From assembly GCA_963514095.1 (NCBI GenBank), contig OY741270.1, positions 18,760,554 through 18,824,553 on the forward strand: 64,000 nucleotides of DNA. The letters run 5' to 3'. The notes under the pieces were generated by a model. It was not told the DNA's origin. It saw only the letters and a program-made list of their open reading frames with translations, and ran no database searches. The translations under genes were made by a program, and so were the position numbers. Source of the stretch: Eutrigla gurnardus (taxonomy: Eukaryota; Chordata; Actinopteri; Perciformes; Triglidae). Numbering within the stretch: position 1 is the stretch's first letter; every line of letters starts with the position of its first letter. This document shows, in pieces, positions 1-44,878 of the stretch.

Positions 1-1087
1 ACATCCTCCGAAATAGTTCCATAAAAAAGAAAAAAAAAGATCCACTATGCCAACAGAGCAGACATAACACGGAGACACAGAGAGAGTGGGAGGGAAGGAG
101 CGAGAGAGATGAGGAGCGTTGCAACAGAGTAAGGGAATGTAAGAGAGAGAGAGAGAGAGAGAGAGATGAACATGTGACCAGAGCAGACCAGTCACCTCTC
201 TCCACTCTGAGGATTGTGGAGAGCCGTCTTTCATCCTCCAAGGAATCGTTTCCACTGGATGGAAATTACATGTTGGCCTTATACATGAAACAGGAGTGTT
301 TTCACAAACCGCCTTTCTTTCATGTAACATTCAGCTTTAAAGAGAATACACAGCAACGGGAATCTTTCAAACAAAATGCACGCAAGCTAGAAACTCTAAT
401 CAGCGATACACTATAGTGTGAGAAACACGCAGCAACACACCGCTTTATTAACTCAGCTCTGCTATCATGGCAGTGGCAAAAGTTTCCAGCCCAAAAATGA
501 AGAAAACTGCAGGAGTAGATGGAATGTTTTGTTTTACATCGGAGCAACAACACTCGCGGTTTCCTTGTGGCTTTATCAGAATTGATCCTGAACGCTGGTC
601 CATCTGGCCGAAACAAATGTAGATTAAGCTTCTTTGCCACAGCGAGCTGAGGTGTGGGAAACAAACAAAGAGCAGCGTGGTCCACTGAAAGATTAGGGGG
701 CTTTATCGGTTTAGAAAATAGTAAGAAACAGGCGACAGACCTGGGAAGGTCAGTGAAATACAAGGTAATCTTTTTCTCCAAAACAGGGCTTGAGAGGCTG
801 CTAAAGCTGCCGGTATTTGGCAACGTACGTCCTCGACCAAATGGTGTATCTATGAGGGACGTCAAAGCAGCGAGCTGACTCAGAACTACAGTGTTTTATG
901 GGGATAAACTGCAGGATGCTGCCTCGCTTAGCCGTAAATGGTTTTCATAGTGCGTGGTGAGTTTGACCTCCATCAAGCCAAAAGACGCATGATACACGTA
1001 TGCATCACATCAGCAAGCTTATGTATGATGCATGAGATTAGCTGTAAAATGAGCAGATTAAAGTATGTTGTATGGGTATAATGGTGG

Positions 1088-1088
<1 letters not shown>

Positions 1089-1141
<53 letters not shown>
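1089..1141. repeat. (GA)n microsatellite
   Basis: About 53 bp of GA dinucleotides. Confidence 0.97.
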
Positions 1142-1145
<4 letters not shown>

Positions 1146-1243
1146 TATTTACTTTGCAGAAAACCCAATGTTCAGGCCGTGCCAATGAAACCCTGGAGAA
1201 TGTGAGTGTCTCACGTGGAGCTGCTCTCTGATCAGCTAGGAGG

Positions 1244-1274
<31 letters not shown>

Positions 1275-1501
1275 GCATTAAGATGCATAACTCAGCGTTT
1301 TTCCTTCCACTGGCTGCACTCGCTCAGTCTACCTTTCCGAGGATGAGTCACCAAAACAAGCAGCTTCAGAAATCATCCTGCATTAATAGTACAGGACCGA
1401 CGCCCCCCCGCCCCCCCCCCAGCAGCCAGGCTGACAAGGAGAACAGAGAGAAAGCATAGCATAATAAATCCACAACTGTTACTACTAAAAATAACTCGCT
1501 A

Positions 1502-1604
<103 letters not shown>

Positions 1605-2939
1605 CTGAGCATGGTTCTGCACACACACATAACCCTTACATAAATGTAGCAATGGAAGCAGCGACGCTGAACAAATGATCTCATTGAATTCAATCTTCTT
1701 CTTCTTCTTCTTCCTCTTCTTCTCTGCAAATAGAAGAGCCGGGTCACCTTGTTGTTTCTCGGTGGAGATTTAAGACTTCCCTTTTGGGCTTGAGTCAAAG
1801 AGCAGATCTGCCTCTGGCAACGACAAGCACACAGGATGGGACGCTGCTTTACACAAGAGAGGAAGAGGCGCGTTCATCCAACTGGACCAGAAGACATGAG
1901 TCGTACATGTTTACAGTGTGAGAGCAAAACAGCTCAGCTACTGGCTTTGGAAAGGGTCTGCATGATTTGGATCAGTGCTTCACACAAGATATCCACATAC
2001 GAGATCACCTATGGTTTCTCTCTCTCTCGGGATAGTAAGATCCCAACTACACACCCAGACAGTCTCACACACATGCAGACACACACCAGTAGCTACAGTA
2101 AAAGCAGAGAGTGCACCGTGTCTGAGGAGAGCTGTCAGAGTAAATCTGAAGCCATAAAGAGGAATGCAGCTACACAGACACTGAGGAGTCAAAGTAAAGG
2201 GGGGGTCACACACAGAACTATATACAGAGACGGTGCTGCTGGAGAAGATTTGGCCCTCTGCGCATTCTGCATACCGACATAAGCAGGGAAAGGCTCAAAA
2301 TACCATCCACAGGCTTGGCTTTACAATGGGGATTTAAACCGGAGATACATTTTCCATAGGCTGGCTACGTGCATGTGTGAATCCGTCATGGAGTAGGCTT
2401 ATGTAGGTGTGTATGAGAAAGGGGGGCGCTGGATGGTCTGACAACCTGCCTGGCAACCACCAGAATAAAAACCCTCCTCCTCCTGCGATGGATATGTACC
2501 CTCACTTAGCCTGTCTCCCCCCTCCCCCCTCACCCCCCGCAGCCACGCACACTGGCCGGTGCATCAGACATATTCTACGTTTTTATCTCGGCCAAGTGCA
2601 CCGTGGAAATACGCGATGCTTTCGTTTCCATGACAACGCGAGCCCGGCTTAAATCCTGCATTGAACACACTGGGCGGGTCCGGCGGTGACAAAAGAGGGC
2701 AAATAGATTCGGGGGAGGAAACAGCTCAACCGATATACATTAATCGCATTAAATATTGGTGTACAGCGGCTGGTTGAGGACGCCTGTGTGGAGCCGAGGC
2801 CCGGTGGGTGGGCCCCTGGATGCTCACAAAGCTGCCTCTACAAGGAGAGAAATAAGACACAGAATACCTCAGATGCTGCTACTTTATTAGCTGCGGTTCA
2901 TTCTCCCAAGATTCGTTAATAAAGAGGCTAGAGGTTGAG

Positions 2940-3500
2940 CGTGCGCATCTGTCATGACGCGTCAAAGCAGAGCGCGTGGTGCCGGCCGACGCTTACCTCA
3001 TTCTCCCGTCTTTTATCCAGCCGGCGATGCTGGCACCGACGAGGCCGAACCAACACTCCGCTTATTATCCTGTACGTTACAGTCCGCGGGGCTTGAATCA
3101 GCCCACCAGCTCCCGCTCCGCGTGCCCCCCCTCCTCGTGCGCGTCTGATAGATAATACAGGCCTATGATGATGTTGATGATGATGAGTCGTGTTGCAGAA
3201 GCGTTAAGCGTTTTCTCCCATCCGCTTTGTGCTCCGTTGTCTCTGCTCCGCACGCGCGCCGCTGCGTCTCCTTAAGTCCATGTTCCGCCGGGGCTCGCGC
3301 TCGGTCGAAGACGGTGAACGGTGGTCGTCTGCCGCCGCCTCCCTCACGCCATATTTCCTTCCCATTCGGAGTGTTTTGGTGAGGTGGAGGGATTTCTTTT
3401 GAGGGGGGTATGCTAATGCTGCGTGCGAAGGGGGGAGAGAGAGAGCGTGTGGGGGGAGGCAGACCGGCTCAATGCTGCCTACCTGCGGCGAAGACGTGCA
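2940..3500 (-). promoter_or_regulatory. CpG-rich block, probable promoter of the downstream gene (evl?)
   Basis: Locally GC- and CpG-rich sequence (for example CGCACGCGCGCCGCTGCG near 3250) in an otherwise AT-leaning window, including upstream ATG-like triplets and short open frames but no long coding frame. Its place, about 1 kb beyond the eml1 poly(A) signal and just before a strong minus-strand donor, suggests a promoter and 5' UTR. No TATA box seen. Confidence 0.5.
2997..3001 (-). CDS. evl: candidate evl (Ena/VASP-like) exon 1: split start ATG-AG
   Basis: On the minus strand GGGAGAATGAG is followed at once by a strong donor, GTAAGCG. Ena/VASP proteins begin MSE, and for EVL both known first exons must end in AG before a T of the next exon, because the human forms begin MSEQS and MATSEQS; ATG-AG in phase 2 fits exactly. 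It lies within a CpG-rich block, on the same strand as eml1 and just downstream of it, matching the vertebrate EML1-EVL gene order. Exon 2, which would confirm it, would lie outside the window. Only five coding bases are present, so this remains an inference. Confidence 0.5.
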
Positions 3501-4512
3501 AGTGCACCGACAACCCCCCCAACCCCCACCCCGTGATTACAGGGAACAGGGCTACTACAAGTATTCCTATATATAATAAAATAGTGGAAAGAAGCTTTCA
3601 GCGTGCTATTCTGCTGTAAGATTCTGGTTTGTTTTTTAAATAAGGAAATATAAACCCTTACAAGAGCACAAAAACATTCTATTCACACATCTCTTAGTCA
3701 AAAATACAAGACACACACATAAGAATTTCATGTTTCATTTACTTTAAGACAAATATTAAATGTTCAACGGTATTCTGCAGCCCCAGGTGTTTAGCGGGAA
3801 GACAAATCATGTTAGTGCTGTATTTATATCACTGCTGTTAAGATATAAGTGGTTTTCCTGATAACACAACTCTTAACAAATCAGCCAACCATCCGGCTTC
3901 CAAAACAACACCAACAAGCCTGGCATCAGTCGCAGTTATAGTCACTCTGAGATCTGCTGAACCCCTGTCAGAGAAATCTTCTTCATTCGTGCATGTGTGT
4001 GTAATATTGGCTCACTGACTGTAGGATGAGGAGTGTGACATGAAGGTGGTGCACACACACAACGCAGCTTGGAAGGTTGCAGACAGACATCCTTGGTTCA
4101 TTTGTAATTTGCGTGTTCTGTTGTGCAGGTAATAAATAACCTGCTGTGTGTTTATCAGGCAGAAGCAGTGCATTATAGGAAAAAAACCCACCTCGAGAAG
4201 GTTCAGTTCAGTTAAAGATCTTGCCAGTGACTGATGGTGCACAACTGAGGAGCCCATCAGACGTAAACAGTTACAGTGTAATGGTCTCATCCTTCCCTTC
4301 CTAAACTGATCCCGGTGCAGTAAAATGCAGGTAGATGCAGATTTGAAAAAGCTTCATATCATTGGAAAAAAAGAAAACCCCAATACATAATTGATTTTCA
4401 TTTTCCTTGCACATCAAAGCAAAGGAAAGACACAATTCCCCAAAAATCTGAAACAATTTCAAATACTGTATGTTCACCCACATTTTACTCTTACCCGTTT
4501 CAAGCCTCGCAG
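3501..4512. other. short intergenic spacer between eml1 and the next gene
   Basis: AT-rich, no coding frame with support on either strand, no recognised repeat. Confidence 0.4.
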
Positions 4513-5524
4513 TTTATTTACAATTATATGGGATTAAATGGGGATTCATTTCAGGGAATTCGCAAAGGAACTGGCAGTGACGTCATTTGACTCTGATCAA
4601 TAAATAATAGGAAAGGTGCCTTTTGAAGACCTAGTAGCACAAAAAATGATGTTAAAAAATGGTTAAAATCCTAACCGTCATTTTTCATTTAAAGAATCAT
4701 ACTGGTGAGTAACATCACATATGTGTCTAATTATCATATCCACCAAATTCAGCATTTGCCTACACTGTATAGGCAATTTTCATACACGTGTATGTAGTTA
4801 TTGCAAATAAATCAATAATGGTTGGACTACAGTTGAATCTGGCATTAACCATGGATGATACCTCTCTGATGTGTTTAGGGTTCGTTCTGATACATCAGTG
4901 TTAATAACAGAGAAAAGGTCTGCTTCGCGAGTGCTTTCCTGAGTTGTTAAATACAAAATTAAAGAAAGTCTAACAATTAGAAAATCATTACGTTCTTTCT
5001 TTCCACACAGTTTTTGTTCCAGTGCTCTTAGATCTCCAGCACAATGATATTCAGTCTAGAACATCTTCCAGAACAGTGAAAGCCAAACTATACAGTTGCA
5101 GTCAGAAACTCAGAGCCTTTGGTTCTGTTTAGTTGGATTTGATCCGTTTGATTTGTTTTGTCTCATGTCATTGGTATCTTGGCTACAGTATGTGACAGAG
5201 ATCTTTTTTCTCTCTCTTTTTTTTACATGTATTGTGAATAAAGGAAAGAATAAAATATTCAGGATTTTTGTTATTTCAAGCAACCGCACATAACACCTCC
5301 AACAGTTCGTCTTATTTGGGATCTGAGAGCAGATCAGGAAAGAAACCTCATGTTCCTCTTCTGTCAATTCACTTCAGTTCAGACAGATCCATCTTTTTTT
5401 TTTTTTTAAGCGTCTGAGTTAATTTAAGTTTGGTTTGATTCAGTTTAGTGCAGTTCAGTTTGCTTCAGCTGGGTTTCAGGCCCCAGCAGCAGAACGCCAA
5501 CAGCATCTGTTTCTGTCAGCTCCT
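4513..5524 (-). other. eml1: probable eml1 3' UTR and poly(A) signal
   Basis: Sequence after the eml1 stop is AT-rich and has no further coding exon. The first minus-strand AATAAA I could find downstream is at 4513-4518, giving a 3' UTR of about 1 kb. The exact end is not visible. Confidence 0.45.
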
Positions 5525-38331
<32,807 letters not shown>

Positions 38332-38897
38332 TCTCAACCTATGCTCCGCTGCTCTGTGCTCCCTCTGTTATCCACCACTCCTTTGCTCTCCTCTCTCTCT
38401 CTCTCCTCTCGCTCTCTCTTTCTGGTGACTCCCCTCCGTTAGTTTATCGTTCACTTGGCGTCCAAGGCGCTCCCTCCATTCACTCTGCACAGGTCAGGCT
38501 CCCTGGGTGAGTCACCATGGCAACCCATTCACTCTGATTATGTCATGTGAACTCCAGCCCTTCTTCTTTTCCGACCCCCCTCTCACAAAAAGTCCTGAAC
38601 TACAGCAGAAAACACTCCCTGCACCGGACCGCCGCAGAGACACGGAGATGGAAGTTGATGAGGCTGCTGATGGGTTTCTTTTCCTCCTGTGCTCGTCCTT
38701 TCCTCCTTCCTGTCCTCTTTTCACCTCTCCCTGTTCTCCTCTTGTCCTTCCGTCTTCAGCAGAGGCAGCTGTGTGTCGTTAGCTCTCGCTGATCTCCAGC
38801 AGAAAAACAGCTTTAAGAGGGCTTGAGCTGAGAGCGCAGGCAGGCTCTGGCACAGGCAGTTACTGTGTGTGTGTGTGCATGTGTGTGTGTTGGAGGC

Positions 38898-38929
<32 letters not shown>

Positions 38930-38990
38930 GATAATACTCGGGACAGCCCAGCCTTCCCCTGTCACACAGTGTGGACGAGTCAGAGCGCAG
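38332..38990 (-). promoter_or_regulatory. eml1: eml1 5' UTR / proximal promoter region
   Basis: On the minus strand the 200 nt before the ATG are purine-rich (GA runs) and free of splice-acceptor-like signals, as expected of an untranslated leader. No clear TATA box was identified. A (TG)n block at about 38865-38927 lies further upstream. Promoter position is inferred from exon 1 only. Confidence 0.4.
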
Positions 38991-41900
38991 GGGGCTGGGC
39001 CTGTCAGATAGATCCTCCCCCTCTTGCCTGGTGGTAGAGGAGCGAGGAAATGAAAAGAGAGGAAAGGATAAAAGAGGTGAGGAGAAAGGAGGAGGGATAG
39101 CAGAGAGAGGGTGGAGAAGAGGAAAGAAAATGAGAAAAGAGGACAAGGTAGGGTAGGAGATGAATGGAGAGCCAAAAGAGGAGAGCAGAAAGGAGGAGGG
39201 AAGAGAGGTTAAAAGAGAGGTTAGATGGGGAGACATCTGCACTTAACCACAGAACTGGTGGGAAATCCTTTTGAATGAGATCTTGTATTGTTCAATTTGT
39301 ATTGTGTTTTGTCTATTATGATTGATCTGACATGGGCTGCTTGGCTGCAAACCTAATTTCCCCAAATGGGACCATAAAGCTGAACTGAACTGAAGGCAGG
39401 GTATAGTTGATGATGAAAAATGCACAGATTAAAGACACCAAATCGGGTTAGTCACAGAATGACTAAAGCACTGTCGGTTTCCCAGTCAGTAGCAGTGACT
39501 AAAGTTACTACATTAATCTACTACTCTTCCACACAGACACACCCACACACAGTCACACACACTGTTTCTAAAAGTATAGAGGCACATGGGGACACACCAT
39601 GACAAACCGTGTCACATCTTCTTTGGCATTTCACGCAGCCAGACATTCAAAACTGAACATTGCCAGGGGATGTCCGCTGTGGCTGAACATGGTTATCACT
39701 CTGTCCTCTGTCTGTCTTATCTGCACGGCTGCAGACTGCATAGAGAAAGAGGGATCCTTAAAACAAGGACAAGAGTGGGAGAGAATGAAAAGGAGACTAG
39801 GGGATTGAGGAAAAGGGAGAAATAAATGGAATAGGGGGAGGGGACGGAGGAGAAAAAGAGTGCTTGAGGAGGGTGGGCGGTATAGAGAGCAGGACCAAAT
39901 TAAAAAGTGAGCAGGGTTTTGTGAGGGGAAAAGGGGGGGATACCCTAAAAAAAAATGTAATTCTAACTGGGGTTTTTGTATGTGCGTGTGAGGGGGGTGT
40001 CTTTGCATTATTTATAATTCAAGCTTGCAGGGAAAAATAATAAGCCAAGAGTCGGTGGCCTATATTCATGTGTGAAACATTCCCCCCCTTTCTTGCTAGA
40101 TCACAAGACAAAATTGCACAAAGGCAGGGATGCTCTAAAGAAAGCAGTGGGAAAGACTATGAAAGGACGCATTTGTTTCTCTGTGTTTTGTAGTAGCCCA
40201 TCAGGTGTGATATAACCTGTCTGTGTGAAGCTCTGTGCAGGTGTCTCTCCTAATATATATAAGCCGACCTGGTTCAAAGGTGGCCTGGCTAGCTTTGAAC
40301 TTTAATGGGAGCATGACAGGGAAGCAGTTTAGCACTTCATAAGGGTTGATCACTATGGTTCAAGGCCTCTGTGTTGTTGACCTCAGCCCTTCTATTCTTT
40401 CCCTCTTCTCCCTCAGGAAAACACAAAAATATCAAGCCACTACCAGTCAGTTGCAGCTGGGATTATGTGGGGAAACAAGGTGCTCTTTGTACACCAATGT
40501 TGCAAATGAACACTGCAATAGTTGTTGCGGAAAATCACAAGGATATTACATATCAAAACACACATAAATTAAGATTAGTTTATGTGTTGGCCTTTGCACC
40601 ATTGATACACATTACTCTCTCTGCAACTACAGCTCATATTCTTATTCTCCAAGGTATTTGGAATTTATTTAGATAACAAAACAGACCCCCCCTAACTCTA
40701 GATATCAGATGCATTTAAACACCAAAAGACCATAACATCATGTGTTTTGACTCAGATACAGAAAGGAATTTCATGCAGCTCCTCCCCCAGAATCCAAGCA
40801 ACGCACCCTGTAAACATCCTTTGTGTTTTTATTCTGAAGACCACGAGTCGTAGTGGTGTTTTGTTTTAAGCGCTTCAGATTATTGCAAATCTCATCCTGG
40901 GGCAGATTTGGGATTTAGATTAGGGACAGGTCTGGTTTTTGTGTGTGGCTGTCTCTCTGTGCATACGCTGACGTGAGAAGAGGCAGCTAAAAACTGGGGT
41001 ATATTCCCCACAAAATCCCCCCATGGGTCCCTAAACCCCACCTACTACCCAGCGGGTGGCAGGTGGTGGAAATGCTGCTGCTCCAGCACCCCCACCTCCC
41101 TCTCCACACCTCCCCATTGTTCCCCCTCCCACCACCCATCAGTGAATCCAGAGGGTGTACACACACACACACACACACACATACACACGCTGTGTAAACA
41201 GGATAGTGCTGTGAGTGTGAAGATATCAATCACACTTCTACTATGTAATTTGTCTTTACACTTCTAGTTCACTCTCACAGCATTATTTCCAGCCACAGCA
41301 GGCAGCAACATGACTACTGCTGAATGCGTAAGCAACAAGTTCACCATATCAACCTAGAAGATAATGATATGACAATGTTGTGTCCACAACTCGTTTCTGA
41401 TGCCCATAAGTGACCAAACAAACAAAGGACCCAAAAAACAACAACAAACTCAGTCAATGCAGTATTAATGCCTCAAACATTCCAGCTGGCTCCATTTTTA
41501 CAAATCTGTTGTGATACCAAGCCTTGGTCACACATACAGAAATATATTTAAAGTTATAATTCCACATGCAGTATGTCAGGCTGAATGTGAGGTAAATGTG
41601 TCTAAAATGCCTAATCTGAAACTTCCATAACATTTTGGAAAAAGCACATATCTGATACTTTTATATAATGTGATGAATGTTTTTTGTAAATTTAAAGCAG
41701 CGTCACAGGAAATTCAAGAAAAATTAAAAGAGAATGCCTGCAGTATTCCAGGCATCAGAGCACTTTAGCAAGGCTTGGCATCAGGGTCCATTGTTTTCTC
41801 ACCTGGCCTGCTGACTCTATTTTTACAGCTGCGGTTCTCAGGAGGCACTTGAAGGTCATAGACAAACTGAGTTGGTCGTTAATTTATTTATTTATTCCCT

Positions 41901-42204
41901 CCTTCCAAAGAGAGAACAGAAACTGCTGACGTTTGTTTTATCCACAGATGATCATTCAGTCTGTCAGTGGGCCAGGATTATACACAACCAAATCCAGAAC
42001 GGAGTAGGAAACAAGGTCAATCCTCTGGATGATCCAGCCACCATCTGTGTGCCTGTCCGTGTTATGCTTCACACCATGTTTTAATCCAACCTGGGGTCTT
42101 CATGACTCATAGAAACATTGAATTTCAAACAAAGCCAGGGGACAGTTATAGCCGGTCTAGCGGGACTGCCAAAGACTGTGTGTGTGTGTGTTTGTGTGTG
42201 TATA
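38991..42204. other. intergenic sequence between eml1 and the retrotransposon
   Basis: GA-rich low-complexity stretches (39040-39230, 39770-39860), one retroposon-tail fragment, a short (AC)n at about 41158-41180. No supported gene. Confidence 0.5.
39325..39400. repeat. possible LINE/SINE 3'-tail fragment with CTGAA repeats
   Basis: CTGCAAACCTAATTTCCCCA, AATGGGACCATAAAG, then CTGAACTGAACTGAAG resembles fish retroposon tails ending in short tandem repeats. Confidence 0.4.
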
Positions 42205-42208
42205 TATT
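42205..42208. repeat. target-site duplication, left copy (TATT)
   Basis: TATT directly abuts the LTR terminus TGTTGGG; the same four bases follow the other LTR. It can be read as 5 bp (ATATT) if the terminal A of the right LTR is shared. Confidence 0.75.
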
Positions 42209-42711
42209 TGTTGGGGTTGTAGCAGGGGCAGATTTGGTTATCAACAGTTAACTATCAATATCAATGTGATTATCGGTATTAATAATTATATTTAATCTAT
42301 CATCATGATATAATCATGAATAAACGGGGCACCACCCTGGGGTCAGGGAAAAGATAACCTAAAACTGTATTCAGTCTCAATATAAAGGTTTTATACTCAC
42401 ATGCCAATCATCGTGATCATTGGCATAGGAGTACAAAACCAATCGAACAATTAAAAAGGCGTGAAATTCAAGCACTAGCCTTCACAACCTGCTGTTATCC
42501 AGTGACATATACACAACAAGCACAAGAGACCGCTAGTTATAATATAATAAGATTTATTAAAATCAGTAATAATGATCACAATCAATAACACTGCAATTAA
42601 CAAAGCCTTATTACCTAACTACCTAACACACAAAGGGAGAGACACACGTGGAGTGTGTGTGTGCGTATGTGTGTGTGTGCGTGCGTGCGTGCGTGCGTGT
42701 GCGTGCGTGTC

Positions 42712-42752
<41 letters not shown>

Positions 42753-42898
42753 GGCTATGGGCGGCCACCAGATGGAGCTATTCCTCGCAGCGTTCAGGGG
42801 CGGAGCCACTGAGGTTCGATGGGGTAGCGAGAGAGAGAGAGAGAGAGGTGGAGCTCTTCCTCGCAGCGTTCAGGGGCGGAGCCACTGAGGTCTGACGG

Positions 42899-42933
<35 letters not shown>

Positions 42934-44083
42934 CCGTATGTAGCCACCAGATGTAGCTATGTCCCTAGCGGCCGCCGGGAACAGCTGGCTTAGGACACGT
43001 GTGTATGTGTGTGTGTGTTAGCGGGTCACAAACAAAGAGAGAGAGAATGCGCGAGCGATATTCGGAGGGACAGAAAGCCGTGCTGCTATCACACGGGCTC
43101 GCGTGAATGAACTGGAATTTATTCCGCGAGACCGGTCTTTTAACTGATAGCAGAGGCTTTCTGAGCTCGCGAATATGGCGGAGGTTAGTCGAAAACACTG
43201 TTACAGAAATCAACCCAGCTGTGTGGGTAACCAATCAACATTCACATACAGCAGCACATGAACAAACGGACTCGGCGATCCGCGATCAGAACTTAAAACA
43301 CATTAACAAGAATTACAAGCATGTCCTACACTATCGAATCTCTGCTTCTGCCCAGACAAATAGCCTCTTACTTTTGTCGATGTGAGATGCGTCGATGTGA
43401 GGTTTCCGTCCCGTGCGTTGATGGCGTTTCTTTACGCCGGCAGCGGACGGTAGTTTGTGGGGCGCTGGTTCAGCGCCGGATCCAATTAGTTGAAGAAAAC
43501 AGTTAGTATTTCTTCCTTCTGCAGGGAACGAGGAACGATCGCGGGGCTCGGCGATTTAGTCAGCTGATTTCAGACAAAGACGGGTCGAGTTATCCGTTCT
43601 GCTGGCAGCTGGGACGAAGAAAGTTTCTTCTTACCGCGGGGAACGGGAGAGTCGCGCTGTCGCGGTGGTCTCCTCGGGATCCAAAATGATAAACAAAAGA
43701 AAAATAAAACGAGTAGAGAAAAAGAGGGATAAACAGTCTGTTGCTCGTCCAGCGAGTTTGGGGAAAAGACTGCGGCCTAGGACAAAGGAAAAACGCTGCA
43801 GACGTTATATTCACCTCCTGGTGTAACGTGAGTTACTTTGGAGAGAGAAAGTTTTTCTGATGGCCGCGGGATTTATAGCTTACGGCTGGACCGGGGGACC
43901 CCCTGGAGTCCCATGCAGTTCGGCCAATGGCGCGCCAGCGGTGTGACGTCAGATCCCGTGACCAGGTGGAGGTGACACTAAAATGGTGGTTGTAGTTTTT
44001 TATCCCCTTTGTCCCATTGTCCTGGCCGCATGTGTAGGCTTCTGTAGGCCGCATTGTGTAGTCCTTCTAGTGAGGTCCCAACA
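42209..44083 (-). repeat. 3' LTR (1875 bp)
   Basis: Same sequence as the 5' LTR apart from microsatellite lengths, a 31-bp extra segment at about 43482-43512, a one-base indel and at least one substitution seen by eye. Its promoter points towards eml1 exon 1. Confidence 0.96.
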
Positions 44084-44096
44084 GTCCCCCTTTTGG
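44084..44096 (-). other. polypurine tract
   Basis: Minus strand reads CCAAAAGGGGGAC directly before the 3' LTR terminus TGTTGGG: the plus-strand priming site expected of an LTR element. Confidence 0.85.
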
Positions 44097-44878
44097 TCTG
44101 AAGGTTGAGGTGTGGGACGCAACCTTCGGAGCAACATAAGGGCCGAACCGTCCATGTATTCCTTGAAACACGTGGGAGTCCAAACAGTCTGTATATTCCA
44201 TGGAAAAGAGGTTAAACAGTTCACTCAGGTTAAAGTCCATGACTTTGATGGAGGCATTGTCTGGACAGAGATTGAGGCAACGTCTGGGCAGAGATTGAGG
44301 CAAAGTCTGGGCAGAGACTTCTAACTATCTAACCTATATTAAACATCACTAAGGCACAATTTATACAAACATCAGCATTATCATTTCATTCGGGAAATTT
44401 CAAACAGGACCCATTCCTATTATGAAAAACAGAACGAAGACGGAAGGAAAGCGAGGAAAAGGAAAAGGGGTTAGTGGTTGCTAGGCTTACTCCGGGTGGA
44501 GGCTGGAGTGTAAGTCTGTGGGATGTGTGTGGTATCTCTCCAGAACCTAACATTTAGTATGGCTTTAGCCTATGCGTATCCTGTTTCCCTATGATAGATA
44601 GATTGAGGATGAATCTTATGCCCAGGTTCCTGGGGTCTACTGAGATCGGGATTGCATTGCCAAGACTATAAACCAAACGCATTTATGAAGGTTGCACCAC
44701 AGTTGTAATAGCGGATTGGAGGATTTTCGTGACCAGGCATCTAAGGCATTTAAGGTGTTATTGAGCAGGCTGGAGTGTAAGTTGACAGTGGCTACGATTC
44801 CCTGAGGGGGTGTTGCCTAAGTTCTGCAGTTGTTGTCACTGTGAGAAGGGTTTGATGTTTAGGTGTTAGTGCATGCGG
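44097..44878 (-). other. retrotransposon 3' untranslated part
   Basis: About 780 nt between pol and the polypurine tract with no env-like frame. Contains a 23-bp direct repeat in two full copies plus one partial copy at 44259-44320 (unit core CTGGGCAGAGATTGAGGCAA on the plus strand). Confidence 0.6.

Noticed and set aside
320..865. 181-codon minus-strand frame
   Set aside because: No splice sites, no recognisable motif and a composition (Cys, Phe, Ser, Leu) expected of translated non-coding DNA.
38721..39242. 173-codon minus-strand frame upstream of eml1
   Set aside because: Made of Ser/Leu/Pro/His from GA-rich and (TG)n low-complexity DNA in the promoter region.
42572..44324. Open frames inside the 3' LTR, repeated at 49989-51425
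   Set aside because: Both LTRs contain the same short frames through GA and GT arrays; nothing resembles a known accessory protein and the frames change with array length.
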